Shown: in pieces, positions 16,186 through 24,893 of the stretch
Layout of the letters: each line of letters begins with the position of its first letter
Position numbering within the stretch: position 1 is the first letter of the stretch
Source: Baekduia soli
GTDB lineage: Bacteria > Actinomycetota > Thermoleophilia > Solirubrobacterales > Solirubrobacteraceae
Direction: 5' to 3'
DNA length: 64,000 nucleotides
Assembly (NCBI RefSeq): GCF_007970665.1
Contig: NZ_CP042430.1
Coordinates: 4,712,001 to 4,776,000, forward strand
Notes under the pieces: generated by a model
What the model saw: the letters and a program-made list of their open reading frames with translations, nothing else
What the model was told of the DNA's origin: nothing
Databases searched by the model: none
Position numbers and translations under genes: made by a program

Positions 16186-17289
16186 TCACTTCAGGAGTTC
16201 CCCGCAGCGCTGGACCTTGGCCAGGTCGTCGCCGGCCTGGTCGAGGCAGCGGGCGTAGCCGGCCTGCGCGGCGGCCGGCGTCGTCGACGTGCCGGGCGTC
16301 GTCGCGGTCCCCGGGGTGGCCGACGAGGCGCCCGAGCCCAGCCCGACCTGGCCGAGCGCCGCGCGCAGCGTGCCGAGCGACCGCGCGCCGGAGGGGGCGC
16401 GGATGGCCTGGGGCCGGTTGAGCGCCGCGAGCGTGACCTGCAGCGCGATGTGCCCCGAGCGCAGCCCGCCCGCGCGGGCCTGCAGGTCCGTGGGCACCGC
16501 GATGCGGACGTCGAGCGAGAGCTTGCGCAACGTGCGGTCGGCCGTGCCCGTCCAGACGTCGACGGTCGCGGCCGACACCGACCGGGCGATCGCGTCGCGC
16601 TGGGCGGCCGTGAGCCGGGTCGGGACGCTCGTGCCCGTCGCCGCGCCGCCCGCCTGCGTCACGCTGCGCGCCTTGCCCAGCAGCGTGTTGAGGTCGCCGA
16701 GCAGGCGCGGGACGTCGACGGCGGCGCTGATGTGGTCGGTCTGCGTCCCGGCGATGTCCTCGCGGCCGCGCGCCCTGGGCGCCTTGAGCCAGGTCAGCGG
16801 CGACACGCCCAGCGCCGACAGCGACGGCACCGCCTTCGCCGAGGACGCCGAGTCGGCCCGGGCGCGGCGGTAGCCCTCGGCGAAGCTGGCGTCGATGTCC
16901 CTGCCCAGCGCGAAGGCCTGGCCCTCCAGCGTGAGGTAGCCGACGCCGTGGGCGAACGTCGCGCCGATGGTGACCGGGCTCGTGCCGCCGTTGAGGTCGA
17001 GCTCGAGCGCGAAGTCGGGCAGCGTCGTGCCGCCGTTGGACTGGAAGGGGCCGCTGAGGTGGAGGTTCAGCGGCTGGCTGAAGCTCGGCAGGCCCTGCAG
17101 GTCGGCCACCAGGACGGCGTCCACCGAGCCGCTGCGGATGGGATGCGCAGTGCCGAACGTGGCCTTGAGCATCGCCCCGGCGTCCCCGCCGCCCGAGGCG
17201 TTGTCGCCCCCGCCACCGCAGGCCGCGACCCCGGTCGCCGAGGCGGCGACGGCGAGCAGGACGGCGAGCAGGCGGAGGCGGCGCGGCAT
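16186..17289 (-). CDS. Secreted lipoprotein, LppX/LprG-like
   Basis: This 367-residue protein starts MPRRLRLLAVLLAVAAS at ATG 17289 and has a lipobox VAAC at about residues 22-25, so it is predicted to be lipid-anchored outside the membrane. The body alternates beta strands (SGSVDAVLVADLQG, LNLHLSGPFQSN, FALELDLNGG, VGYLTLEGQAFAL) in the style of the LolA/LppX lipoprotein fold that carries lipids. The Ser/Thr/Pro linker and a two-Cys C-terminus (YARCLDQ, VQRCGELL) are distinctive. A lipid-binding role is inferred from fold pattern only. It is divergent from the C5-epimerase gene, 49 bp apart. Confidence 0.7.
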   Translation of the reverse strand: MPRRLRLLAVLLAVAASATGVAACGGGGDNASGGGDAGAMLKATFGTAHPIRSGSVDAVLVADLQGLPSFSQPLNLHLSGPFQSNGGTTLPDFALELDLNGGTSPVTIGATFAHGVGYLTLEGQAFALGRDIDASFAEGYRRARADSASSAKAVPSLSALGVSPLTWLKAPRARGREDIAGTQTDHISAAVDVPRLLGDLNTLLGKARSVTQAGGAATGTSVPTRLTAAQRDAIARSVSAATVDVWTGTADRTLRKLSLDVRIAVPTDLQARAGGLRSGHIALQVTLAALNRPQAIRAPSGARSLGTLRAALGQVGLGSGASSATPGTATTPGTSTTPAAAQAGYARCLDQAGDDLAKVQRCGELLK

Positions 17290-17338
17290 GGCAAGCAGGG
17301 TTGCGGACCCGGCGGTCGGCGAGCGTAGCATCGGCCCC

Positions 17339-18889
17339 GTGCGCCGAACGCTGGTCCTCCTGGCGGTGGCGGCGGCCGTCGCCGTGCCCATCGCCGCCGT
17401 CCCCGCGGCGGACGCCGCGCCCGTGCTCGTGCTGGGCGCCGACGGCCACGTGCGCACGCGCGAGGACCCCTACCTGCCGCCGGCCGCCCCGCTGCCGGCG
17501 CCGGCGCCCGTGGACGCCGTGCCGCGCGCCCGGGCCGCCGCCGCCGGGCCGAGCGTGCCCGCCGAGCTGCGCCGCCTGCAGGCCGCGGGGACGCTGGACC
17601 CCGCGACCGCCGCGGGCTACCACGACGCCTACGTCGCGGCGCGCGACACGCTGCGGCGCCTGCACGGCTACCGGCGCACGCAGCTCGCCGCGGTCCTCGG
17701 CCAGGTCCGGGCGGCCGCGGCCGGCGGGCGCTTCATCCCCTCGCGCCTGCCCGCGCTGTTCCTGACGCTGCAGCGCAACCGCGCCTGGTGGGCCGCGGCG
17801 CCGATCCCGGCCCCAGGCCGCCGCATGACGTTCCAGGGCAGCCGGATCGTGTGGCAGCACTACCCCGGCCAGGGCCTGCAGATCCAGTGGCTCGGGACGT
17901 TCGGCAAGGCCAACGCGCTCTGGCGCTCGGGCGACCACGACCCCGACCTGCGGCGCCTGCTCGACGAAGCGCTCGGGCTGGCCACGCAGCGGGCCGGGGG
18001 CATCGCGTTCGAGTACCAGTTCACCTTCGACGGCGGCCGGCCGCCGTGGGTCAGCGGCCTGGCCCAGGGCACCGCGCTCTCGGCACTGTCGCGGGCCGCC
18101 GTCCGCCTGTCGGCCCCCGCCTACTTCGACGCGGCGCGCAGCGCGCTGGGGATCTTCCGCACCCCGCCGCCGCAGGGCGTGCGCGTCGACACGCCCGCCG
18201 GGGCGCACTACCTCCAGTACTCCTACGCCCCGTCGCAGCGCATCGTCAACGGCTTCACGCAGGCCCTCAACGGGCTGCACGACTTCGCCGCGCTGGCCAA
18301 CGACGACGAGGGCCGCGCCCTGTTCGCCTCCGGCGAGGCCGAGCTGCGCACCGAGCTGCCCGCCTTCGACACCGGCGCGTGGTCCCTGTACTCCCGCGCG
18401 GCCACCGGGGGCGGCGGCATGGAGTCCGACCTGGGCTACCACGAGCTGCTGCGCGACTTCCTCCGCGGCCTGTGCGACCGGCTCACCGCCGACGCCCGGC
18501 GCGCCGCGTCCGTCGGCGGCACGGAGGCCTCGCCGGCACCCGACCCCGCCCCCTACTGCCAGACGGCCACGCGCTTCACCGACGACCTGCGCACCCCGCC
18601 CGTGCTGGCGATCGCGCCCCAGCGCCTGCGCCAGAAGGGGTCGGGCGCGATCCGCTTCACGGTCGACAAGGTCTCGTGGGTGACCATCACGATCCGCCGG
18701 GGATCGACCGTCGTGCTGCAGCGGACCGCGCGGCTGGGGCGCGGCCGGCACAGGATCGGCTTCCGCCCCGCCAAGGCCGGGCCGCACACCATCACCCTGC
18801 GCGCGGTCGACCTCGCGGGCAACGCCGCGACCGCGACCGGCGCGCTCAGCGTCGCGCCCGCCGCAGCCAAGAGGCGCCGCGCGCCGTAG
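17339..18889 (+). CDS. Secreted D-glucuronyl C5-epimerase family protein
   Basis: This 516-residue protein starts at GTG 17339. TAGCAT (17326-17331) lies 7 nt before it, and TTGCGG sits further upstream. A signal peptide (LVLLAVAAAVAVPIAAVP, cleaved near ADA-AP) is followed by an alpha/alpha-barrel-like region. The diagnostic segment is YSYAPSQRIVNGFTQALNGLHDF with the preceding hydrophobic strands, as in the C-terminal domain of heparosan D-glucuronyl C5-epimerase. A beta-sandwich of about 80 residues (ITIRRGSTVVLQRTARLGRGRHRI) closes the protein. It would act on an extracellular uronic-acid polysaccharide, but the substrate and activity are not established here. Confidence 0.75.
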   Translation: MRRTLVLLAVAAAVAVPIAAVPAADAAPVLVLGADGHVRTREDPYLPPAAPLPAPAPVDAVPRARAAAAGPSVPAELRRLQAAGTLDPATAAGYHDAYVAARDTLRRLHGYRRTQLAAVLGQVRAAAAGGRFIPSRLPALFLTLQRNRAWWAAAPIPAPGRRMTFQGSRIVWQHYPGQGLQIQWLGTFGKANALWRSGDHDPDLRRLLDEALGLATQRAGGIAFEYQFTFDGGRPPWVSGLAQGTALSALSRAAVRLSAPAYFDAARSALGIFRTPPPQGVRVDTPAGAHYLQYSYAPSQRIVNGFTQALNGLHDFAALANDDEGRALFASGEAELRTELPAFDTGAWSLYSRAATGGGGMESDLGYHELLRDFLRGLCDRLTADARRAASVGGTEASPAPDPAPYCQTATRFTDDLRTPPVLAIAPQRLRQKGSGAIRFTVDKVSWVTITIRRGSTVVLQRTARLGRGRHRIGFRPAKAGPHTITLRAVDLAGNAATATGALSVAPAAAKRRRAP

Positions 18890-18900
18890 GATCGCTCCCC

Positions 18901-20091
18901 TTGGGAGTCCCGCGGACGATCCTCTACACCGGCAAGGGCGGCGTGGGCAAGACGTCGGTCGCTGCGGCCACCGCGCGCCGCTGCGCCGCTGCCGGGCTGC
19001 GGACGATCGTGCTCAGCACCGATCCCGCCCACAGCCTCGCCGACGCGCTCGCGCTCCCGCTCGGCGCCGACCCCACCCCGGCCGGTGACGGCCTCTGGGG
19101 CCAGCAGGTCAGCGCCCAGCAGGAGCTCGAGCGCAACTGGGCCGCCGTGCAGGACTGGCTCGGCGACATGCTCGTGGCCCGCGGCGTGGACCGCATCAGC
19201 GCCGCCGAGCTCACCGTCCCGCCCGGCATGGACGAGCTCTTCAGCCTGCTGGCCATCCGCCGCCATCACGAGTCCGGCGACTACGACGTCGTCGTCGTGG
19301 ACTGCGCGCCGACCGGCGAGACGCTGCGGCTGCTGTCGTTCCCCGACGTCGCGCGCTGGTGGCTGGACAAGGTCTTCCCCCAGCAGGGCCGTCTGCTGGA
19401 CGCGGCCCGGCCGCTGGCCCGTGCGGTCCTCGACGTCTCGCTGCCCGGCGCGGAGGTGTTCGACGACGTCGAGGCCCTCGTGCGCAACCTCATCGTCATG
19501 AACGAGCTGCTGCGCGACGCCGACCACGTGTCGGTCCGCCTGGTCATGACGCCCGACCGGATGGTCGTCGACGAGGCGCGCCGTACGTTCACCTATCTCA
19601 ACCTGTACGGGTACCTGACCGACGCCGTCGTGGTCAACCGCGTCTTCGGCGCCGAGGTGGGCGACTACTTCGCGCCCTGGCGCACCCGCCAGCAGGCCCA
19701 GCTGCAGGCCGTCGCCGAGGCGTTCGCGCCCGTCCCGGTGCTCGAGGCCCCGTACTTCGAGGAGGAGGTCGTCGGGCCCGCGATGCTCGACCGCCTCGGC
19801 GAGGCGCTGTTCGCGGCGACGGGCACGGGCCACGAGCGCCTGCACCACCAGGTCTCCGAGCGCCTGGTCCTGGGCCCCGACGGCGCCACGCTGCGGCTCG
19901 AGCTGCCCTTCGCGCAGCGCGGCGACGTCACGCTCAAGCGCGTGGGCGCCGAGCTCATCGTCGGCGTCGACGGCCACCGGCGCACGATGCTGCTGCCGCC
20001 CGCGCTCGACGGCCTGCACCCCAGCCGGGCCGACCTGGCCGACGGCGCGCTGACGATCACGTTCGCCGGCGCCGGCGGAGGGTCCGCGTGA
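18901..20091 (+). CDS. ArsA/GET3-family ATPase
   Basis: This 396-residue protein appears to start at TTG 18901, since no ATG or GTG lies in frame between the preceding stop and the P-loop. TAGGAT at 18887-18892 overlaps the upstream stop codon and is 8 nt before it. YTGKGGVGKTSVAAATA is the deviant Walker A with the signature Lys. TDPAHSLADAL is the switch I region and VVVDCAPTGETLRLLSFP switch II. The Cys motifs that bind arsenite in true ArsA are not obvious. Actinobacterial members are often paired with a second ATPase. Here the partner is a small helical protein whose GTG overlaps the stop codon. Confidence 0.85.
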   Translation: MGVPRTILYTGKGGVGKTSVAAATARRCAAAGLRTIVLSTDPAHSLADALALPLGADPTPAGDGLWGQQVSAQQELERNWAAVQDWLGDMLVARGVDRISAAELTVPPGMDELFSLLAIRRHHESGDYDVVVVDCAPTGETLRLLSFPDVARWWLDKVFPQQGRLLDAARPLARAVLDVSLPGAEVFDDVEALVRNLIVMNELLRDADHVSVRLVMTPDRMVVDEARRTFTYLNLYGYLTDAVVVNRVFGAEVGDYFAPWRTRQQAQLQAVAEAFAPVPVLEAPYFEEEVVGPAMLDRLGEALFAATGTGHERLHHQVSERLVLGPDGATLRLELPFAQRGDVTLKRVGAELIVGVDGHRRTMLLPPALDGLHPSRADLADGALTITFAGAGGGSA

Positions 20092-20423
20092 CGGCCGAGC
20101 CGCTGGACGAGCTGCGGCGCAGCCTGCACGCCACCCAGCGCGCCGCGGAGCGCCTGGCCGCCGAGGTCCCGCCCCAGGGCTGGGCCTCGGACACCGGCCG
20201 CAACCTCGCGGTGGCCGAGATCGAGGCGCTGCTCTCCGTGCTGGCCACGCTGTGCGGCCTGATCCCCGACGACCTCTGGGACCAGGTGCGCGAGGTGGCC
20301 CGCCGCCTGGTGGCGCTGCTCGCCACGATCCTCGAGGTCGTCGTCCAGCGCCTGTCGGCGCCCCGCCCGCGGCCCGCGGCCGGCGGCGACGACGCTGCCG
20401 TCCAGGACATCCCGATCTTCTGA
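20088..20423 (+). CDS. Small helical protein translationally coupled to the ArsA-like ATPase
   Basis: This 111-residue protein starts at GTG 20088, overlapping the TGA of the ATPase gene (GTGA). It is predicted to be mostly helical (LDELRRSLHATQRAAERLAAEV, IEALLSVLATLCGLI, EVARRLVALLATILEVVVQRL) with a disordered Pro/Arg tail. The tight coupling suggests it works with the ATPase as an adaptor or client-binding partner. That is inference; I do not recognise the family. Confidence 0.65.
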   Translation: MTAEPLDELRRSLHATQRAAERLAAEVPPQGWASDTGRNLAVAEIEALLSVLATLCGLIPDDLWDQVREVARRLVALLATILEVVVQRLSAPRPRPAAGGDDAAVQDIPIF

Positions 20424-20455
20424 CCCGGTCCTGCCCCGCGCATACAATCGACGCG

Positions 20456-20476
20456 ATGGCGGAGGCCCCGACGTGA
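20456..20476 (+). CDS. Six-codon leader ORF overlapping the next start codon
   Basis: ATG GCG GAG GCC CCG ACG TGA encodes MAEAPT. Its TGA overlaps the GTG start of the following gene (GTGA), and TACAAT at 20443-20448 is a -10 box 7 nt before it. It may be translated leaderlessly and couple translation of the downstream gene, or the GGAGG inside it may simply be that gene's ribosome site. Confidence 0.35.
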   Translation: MAEAPT

Positions 20477-21201
20477 TCACGCGCCTACGCCGAGCCTTCG
20501 GCGTGCTCGCCGCCGAGCAGCGACGCGTGCTCCTCGCCGCGGTGCTCGTGCTCGTCTCCATGCTGCTCCCCTGGTACTCCAAGACGACGACGGGCTTCCA
20601 GGGCAACACGATCGCCGCCCAGCACGAGGCCAAGCTGGCGATCTTCGTTCCCTCGTTCGTCGAGGCGTCGATCTTCCTCGTGGCGATCGCGCTCATCGTC
20701 CTCATGTTCCGCCGCGGCGAGCGCAGCGCCTTCCACCTGCCCTTCGGGGACGGGGTCGTCGTCACCGCCGCGGGCGCCTGGGTCAGCCTGCTGGTCTTCT
20801 ACCGCTTCGTCGACCAGCCCAGGGGCGGCACGACGAGGAACCTCGTCTACACCTACGACCTGTCGTGGGGCATCTTCTTCGGCCTGCTGGCCGGCGCGTT
20901 CCTCATCTATGCCGGCCAGCGCCTGCGGACCGCGCGGCTGCCCGAGCCCGGCGCGCCGGGCGAGGCGCCGACGCAGCCCGACCGCCGTGCGCGCCCCCGC
21001 GAGCGCCCGCCGCGCGACCCCTTCGGGCCGCCCCCGGCGCGGCCGCCGGGCGAGCCCGATCCCGCCGCCGCGGCCACGACGCGCGTCCCTCGCGCCCCAC
21101 GGCCGCGCGAGCCCGACGACGGGACCGCGCCCACCGAGCGCCACGACCGCCGCCCCGAGATCGACGGCGGCACGCAGCTCAGCTTCGACGAGCAGGAGTA
21201 G
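20473..21201 (+). CDS. Four-helix membrane protein with disordered Pro/Arg-rich tail
   Basis: This 242-residue protein starts at GTG 20473 with GGAGG 8-12 nt upstream. Residues 15-150 hold about four transmembrane helices (VLLAAVLVLVSMLLPWYS, FVEASIFLVAIALIVLMF, VVVTAAGAWVSLLVFYRF, GIFFGLLAGAFLIYAGQ). From about 155 the chain is disordered and rich in Pro, Arg and Asp. The arrangement resembles DUF-type four-TM proteins common in actinobacteria. The function is unknown. Confidence 0.65.
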   Translation: MITRLRRAFGVLAAEQRRVLLAAVLVLVSMLLPWYSKTTTGFQGNTIAAQHEAKLAIFVPSFVEASIFLVAIALIVLMFRRGERSAFHLPFGDGVVVTAAGAWVSLLVFYRFVDQPRGGTTRNLVYTYDLSWGIFFGLLAGAFLIYAGQRLRTARLPEPGAPGEAPTQPDRRARPRERPPRDPFGPPPARPPGEPDPAAAATTRVPRAPRPREPDDGTAPTERHDRRPEIDGGTQLSFDEQE

Positions 21202-21258
21202 GCCGCGCCCTCACCGGGAACGCCATTGGGGCAACCCTGGCCACACCGGAGGAAGATC

Positions 21259-21906
21259 ATGCTGCTGCGCCGACGCCGGACCGAGGCGATCCAGAACGCC
21301 GACGATCGCGAGGTCATCGTCGAGCACGGTACCTCGCTCGCGAAGGGGCCCGCGCTCATCGTGGGGTCCATCCTGGTGGCCTTCGGGCTCGCGAGCCTGC
21401 TCAAGAACGCCGACTTCCCGTCGGCCTCCGCGAACTTCCCCGACGGCACCGCCCAGGGGTCGAACTTCCTCGGCTTCGAGGTCAACGGCTGGACCGGCTT
21501 CTTCTGCATCACGGCCGGTGCGCTGCTGCTCTTCGGCGCCGCCCAGCACCACCTGGCCAAGATGATGTCCCTGCTCGTCGGCCTCGCGCTCGGCGCCTGC
21601 GCGGTCATCGCGCTCATCGACGGCCACGACGTGCTGGGGCTCGCGGCCGCCAACGGCTGGACCAAGCTCGGCTGGGCCGTCGCCGCGGTCGTCCTCGTCC
21701 TCAACGTCCTGGCCCCGCGCCGGCGCCGCGAGCGCGTCGTGCGGGCCGGCGGCGCCGCCGCCGTCGCCCCGGCCGCCACGCGCACCGACCGCGGGCGCGT
21801 CGTCGCCGACGAGCCCGCCCGCCGTGGGCGCTTCGGCCGTCACCGCGACGTGGAGGTCGTCGACGAGCCCGCCACGACCGTCGGCGAGCGCCCGCCCCGG
21901 GCCTGA
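21259..21906 (+). CDS. Four-helix membrane protein, hypothetical
   Basis: This 215-residue protein starts at ATG 21259, preceded by GGAGGAAG. About residues 27-150 carry four hydrophobic helices (ALIVGSILVAFGLASLL, FFCITAGALLLFGAAQ, LVGLALGACAVIALID, WAVAAVVLVLNVLAP), with a C-terminal charged tail. It sits 57 bp downstream of another four-TM gene and probably shares its transcript. The family is not recognised. Confidence 0.65.
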   Translation: MLLRRRRTEAIQNADDREVIVEHGTSLAKGPALIVGSILVAFGLASLLKNADFPSASANFPDGTAQGSNFLGFEVNGWTGFFCITAGALLLFGAAQHHLAKMMSLLVGLALGACAVIALIDGHDVLGLAAANGWTKLGWAVAAVVLVLNVLAPRRRRERVVRAGGAAAVAPAATRTDRGRVVADEPARRGRFGRHRDVEVVDEPATTVGERPPRA

Positions 21907-21917
21907 GTCGTCCGGGA

Positions 21918-22154
21918 TCAGGCCGCCCGGGGCCGGACCAGGCCCCGGGCCGCCACGAGCCCCCAGCAGGCCTCCAGGAGCAGGAAGCCCCACTGGCGGT
22001 CGGCGAGAGCGAGCGCGGCCAGCAGGCCGGACCCCAGAACGTTGAGCCACAGGTAGGCCTGGCCGTCGGCGCGCATGCGGCAGAGCTGGGAGCCCGCGAA
22101 CGGGACGAGCACCACGACGGCGCCGACGACCTGGAGCAGCTGCGCGAGGGACAT
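21918..22154 (-). CDS. Small membrane protein (CBU_0592-like)
   Basis: This 78-residue protein starts at ATG 22154 with a strong AAGGAGG upstream. Three hydrophobic helices (LLQVVGAVVVLVPFAG, YLWLNVLGSGLLAALALA, WGFLLLEACWGLVAARGL) and the W-L-N-x-x-G-S and E-x-x-W patterns resemble the CBU_0592-type small membrane domain. It is convergent with the preceding membrane gene. The function is unknown. Confidence 0.6.
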   Translation of the reverse strand: MSLAQLLQVVGAVVVLVPFAGSQLCRMRADGQAYLWLNVLGSGLLAALALADRQWGFLLLEACWGLVAARGLVRPRAA

Positions 22155-22259
22155 GGAGGCCTCCTTCACGCGCCGTCGTCGGTCCGGGTACGGCGCGCTC
22201 TCTCGTCCGAGGCGGCCCCGTGCGGGGCGCCGGCCCACAGGCTAGCCCCCGGCCGCGCC

Positions 22260-22460
22260 TCAGGACACGGGGCCGTGGTCGTCGTAGGCCTGGTAGGCCC
22301 CGAGGAGCAGCAGCGCGGTCGCCAGGAAGAGGATCGCGATGCCGATCCCCACGATGCGCTGGTCGCGGAACACGTGGCCCATGACGGCCAGCACGACGCC
22401 GAAGGTCATCAACGCGTAGACCGGGGTGGAGGGGATCGCGGCGAGCACCACGGCGGTCAC
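22260..22460 (-). CDS. Small two-helix membrane protein
   Basis: This 66-residue protein probably starts at GTG 22460, just after a TAGGGT box. Two hydrophobic helices (YALMTFGVVLAVMGHVF and IVGIGIAILFLATALLLLGAY) and a short acidic end are seen. It is divergent from the MoxR gene, whose promoter lies in the 52-bp gap. The start is uncertain because the frame is open to 22565. Confidence 0.5.
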   Translation of the reverse strand: MTAVVLAAIPSTPVYALMTFGVVLAVMGHVFRDQRIVGIGIAILFLATALLLLGAYQAYDDHGPVS

Positions 22461-22512
22461 CCTACGAGGCGCGGGCCCCGCGGGCGGCCGGGCCTCGTAG
22501 AATCCGCGGTCC

Positions 22513-23421
22513 ATGCCGGTCGAGCCGAACTCCGTCACCGACGTCCTGGACGGCCTGCGGGCCACGGGCTACCTGCCGGGGGAGTCGACCGCGCTGGTCG
22601 GCTACCTCGCGGCCAAGCTCGGGAAGCCGATCCTCGTGGAGGGCCCGGCGGGCGTCGGCAAGACCGAGCTGGCCAAGGCGATGGCCCGCTACCTGGGCCG
22701 CGACCTCGTGCGCCTGCAGTGCTACGAGGGCCTCGACGAGGCCAAGGCGCTGTACGAGTGGAACTACCGCAAGCAGCTGCTGCGGATCCAGGCCGAACGC
22801 CAGGGCACCGGCTGGGACGACGTCCAGGAGGACATCTTCGGGTCCGAGTTCCTCCTCGAGCGCCCGCTGATGACCGCGATCGCCTCCGAGGCCCCGGTCG
22901 TGCTGCTCATCGACGAGATCGACAAGACCGACCAGGAGTTCGAGGCCATGCTCCTCGAGGTCCTCAGCGACTTCCAGATCTCGATCCCCGAGCTCGGGAC
23001 GGTGACCGCGCGCTCGCACCCGATCGTCCTGCTGACGTCGAACAACACGCGCGAGCTCACCGAGGCGCTCAAGCGCCGCTGCCTGTACCTGTGGCTCGAC
23101 TACCCGGGCCTGGAGCACGAGCTCGAGATCGTCCGCCTGCACACGCCCGACCTCCCCGAGGCCGTCGCGCGCCGGCTCGTCGAGGTCATCCACATGGTCC
23201 GCGACCTCGACCTCAAGAAGCCGCCGAGCATCGCCGAGTCGATCGACTGGGCCCGCGCCCTGCTGCTGCTCGGCGCCCAGGACATCGACGAGAAGATGTT
23301 CCGGGACACGATGTCGATCATCGTCAAGCACCGCACCGATCTCGACATCGTCGCCGAGCGCGTCGGCGTCAAGCTCGGCGACGGCCTGGGAGGCGCTGTC
23401 GGTGCCCCCACCGCCTCCTGA
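22513..23421 (+). CDS. MoxR-type AAA+ ATPase
   Basis: This 302-residue chaperone-type ATPase has Walker A EGPAGVGKTELAKAMA (residues 43-58), Walker B VVLLIDEIDKTDQEFEAMLLE, sensor 1 VLLTSNNTRELTEALKRRC and the YLWLDYPGLEHELEIV segment of MoxR/CoxD-like proteins. TAGAAT ends 9 nt before the ATG, suggesting a leaderless start. It overlaps the VWA gene by 20 bp. MoxR ATPases with VWA partners mature metal-containing enzymes such as CO dehydrogenase. The target here is not in the window. Confidence 0.92.
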   Translation: MPVEPNSVTDVLDGLRATGYLPGESTALVGYLAAKLGKPILVEGPAGVGKTELAKAMARYLGRDLVRLQCYEGLDEAKALYEWNYRKQLLRIQAERQGTGWDDVQEDIFGSEFLLERPLMTAIASEAPVVLLIDEIDKTDQEFEAMLLEVLSDFQISIPELGTVTARSHPIVLLTSNNTRELTEALKRRCLYLWLDYPGLEHELEIVRLHTPDLPEAVARRLVEVIHMVRDLDLKKPPSIAESIDWARALLLLGAQDIDEKMFRDTMSIIVKHRTDLDIVAERVGVKLGDGLGGAVGAPTAS

Positions 23422-24841
23422 CCGCCGCACGCGGCCGCCCGCGCGCAGCCCCGGCGTCCACAGCGCCGGCGCGGAGTCCCCGGCGGGCATCGCCGGCCGG
23501 ATCCTGGAGTTCGGCGAGGAGCTGCGCGGCGAGGGCGTGGCCGTCGGGACCTCCGAGCTGCTGGACGCGTTCGCCGTCCTGCAGCACGTCGCGTGGACCG
23601 AGCAGGAGGACTTCCGCGAGGCGCTGGCCGCCACCCTGGCCAAGTCCCAGGACGACCGGCGCGTCTTCGAGCTCGTCTTCGACCGCTTCTTCTTCCGCGC
23701 CGCCGAGCTCGCCGCCGTCGAGGAGGGCATCCGCGAGGCCGGCGGGATCTCGCCCGAGGACGCCGGCCAGCTCGACATGGAGGAGCTGCGCCGCCAGGTC
23801 GCCGCGGCGATCCGGGACGGCAACCAGTCCATGATGCGCGACCTCGCGCGGCTGGCCATCGCCGCGTTCGGCCGCCAGGGCGAGGGCTCGGGCGTCATCG
23901 GCGTCGACGTCCAGCGCATCCGCCGCTCGCTGGCCCTGCGCACCGACCCCCAGACCGACCTGCCGCCCGACGACCCGCGGGCCAAGGGCCTGCCGCGGGA
24001 GGAGATCCGCCGCTTCGAGGCGATGCTGCGCCAGGAGCTCGAGCGCGGGCAGATCGAGCGCACCGAGCAGCTCTCTCCCGCCCGTGCGCTCAACGAGCTC
24101 GACCGCGCGCTGCCGTCGGGGCCGCTGCAGGACCTCGCCGCGGTGCACCGCGTCGTGGCCCAGCTCAAGCGCCGGCTGAAGACCCAGGGCAACGAGCACC
24201 GCGGCCGCAAGCGCCACGCCGCGGTCGACATGCGCCGCACGATGCGCGCGTCGCTGGAGTTCGGCGGCGTGCCGGCGGTCATCAAGGAGAAGCCCGTACG
24301 CCCGCGGCGCCCGGAGATCTACGTCCTGTGCGACGTGTCGACGTCGGTGACCAGCGCGTCGGTGTTCTTCCTGTCGGTGCTGCACGCCCTGCACGACTCG
24401 TTCCGCAAGATGCGCTCGTTCGTGTTCATCGAGCGCATCAGCGAGGTCACCGAGGTCTTCGCCAAGGAGCGCGACTTCAAGGCCGTGGCCGAGGCCATCG
24501 GCCGCGACGCCGGCGTCGCCGACATCTCGGGCTACACGGACTACGGGCGCGTGTGGAACGAGTTCCGCGACCTCGTCGAGGAGGACCTGCACCCGCGCGC
24601 CACGGTCATCGTCCTCGGCGACGCCCGCACCAACGGCCGCGACCCCCGCGCCGACATCTTCGCCAAGATCGCCTCCAAGGCCGGGCGCACGTTCTGGCTG
24701 AACCCCGAGCCGCGGTTGTACTGGAACTACGGCGACTCGGTGATCTCGGCCTACGAGCAGCACTGCGACGCCTACGAGTGCTGGACGACGCTGCAGCTCG
24801 AGGACTTCGTCAAGGCCCTCGCCAGCCCCGTGCGGCGCTAG
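23402..24841 (+). CDS. VWA domain protein (CoxE-like), partner of the MoxR ATPase
   Basis: This 479-residue protein starts at GTG 23402, inside the end of the MoxR gene in a different frame. Residues 20-200 are a CoxE-like helical region (GIAGRILEFGEELRGEGVAVGTSELLDAF in part). About residues 300-470 are a von Willebrand A domain with a MIDAS motif DVSTSV, the Thr/Asp at SGYTDYGRV and Asp in VIVLGDARTN. MoxR and VWA proteins act together as a cofactor-insertion or complex-remodelling machine. Neighbouring genes give no obvious client. Confidence 0.88.
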   Translation: MPPPPPDRRTRPPARSPGVHSAGAESPAGIAGRILEFGEELRGEGVAVGTSELLDAFAVLQHVAWTEQEDFREALAATLAKSQDDRRVFELVFDRFFFRAAELAAVEEGIREAGGISPEDAGQLDMEELRRQVAAAIRDGNQSMMRDLARLAIAAFGRQGEGSGVIGVDVQRIRRSLALRTDPQTDLPPDDPRAKGLPREEIRRFEAMLRQELERGQIERTEQLSPARALNELDRALPSGPLQDLAAVHRVVAQLKRRLKTQGNEHRGRKRHAAVDMRRTMRASLEFGGVPAVIKEKPVRPRRPEIYVLCDVSTSVTSASVFFLSVLHALHDSFRKMRSFVFIERISEVTEVFAKERDFKAVAEAIGRDAGVADISGYTDYGRVWNEFRDLVEEDLHPRATVIVLGDARTNGRDPRADIFAKIASKAGRTFWLNPEPRLYWNYGDSVISAYEQHCDAYECWTTLQLEDFVKALASPVRR

Positions 24842-24885
24842 CCGACAGGCCCCGCGGGCCGGGGCCGGGCCGCGAATCGCTCTGG

Positions 24886-24891
24886 TACGGT
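24886..24891 (+). promoter_or_regulatory. Extended -10 promoter box (TGGTACGGT) of the thiamine-precursor operon
   Basis: CTCTGGTACGGT ends just before the riboswitch. The same 12 bases occur before the lipoprotein gene at 50199. No good -35 is seen, consistent with an extended -10 promoter. The transcript would begin at about 24898 or slightly earlier. Confidence 0.45.
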
Positions 24892-24893
24892 GA

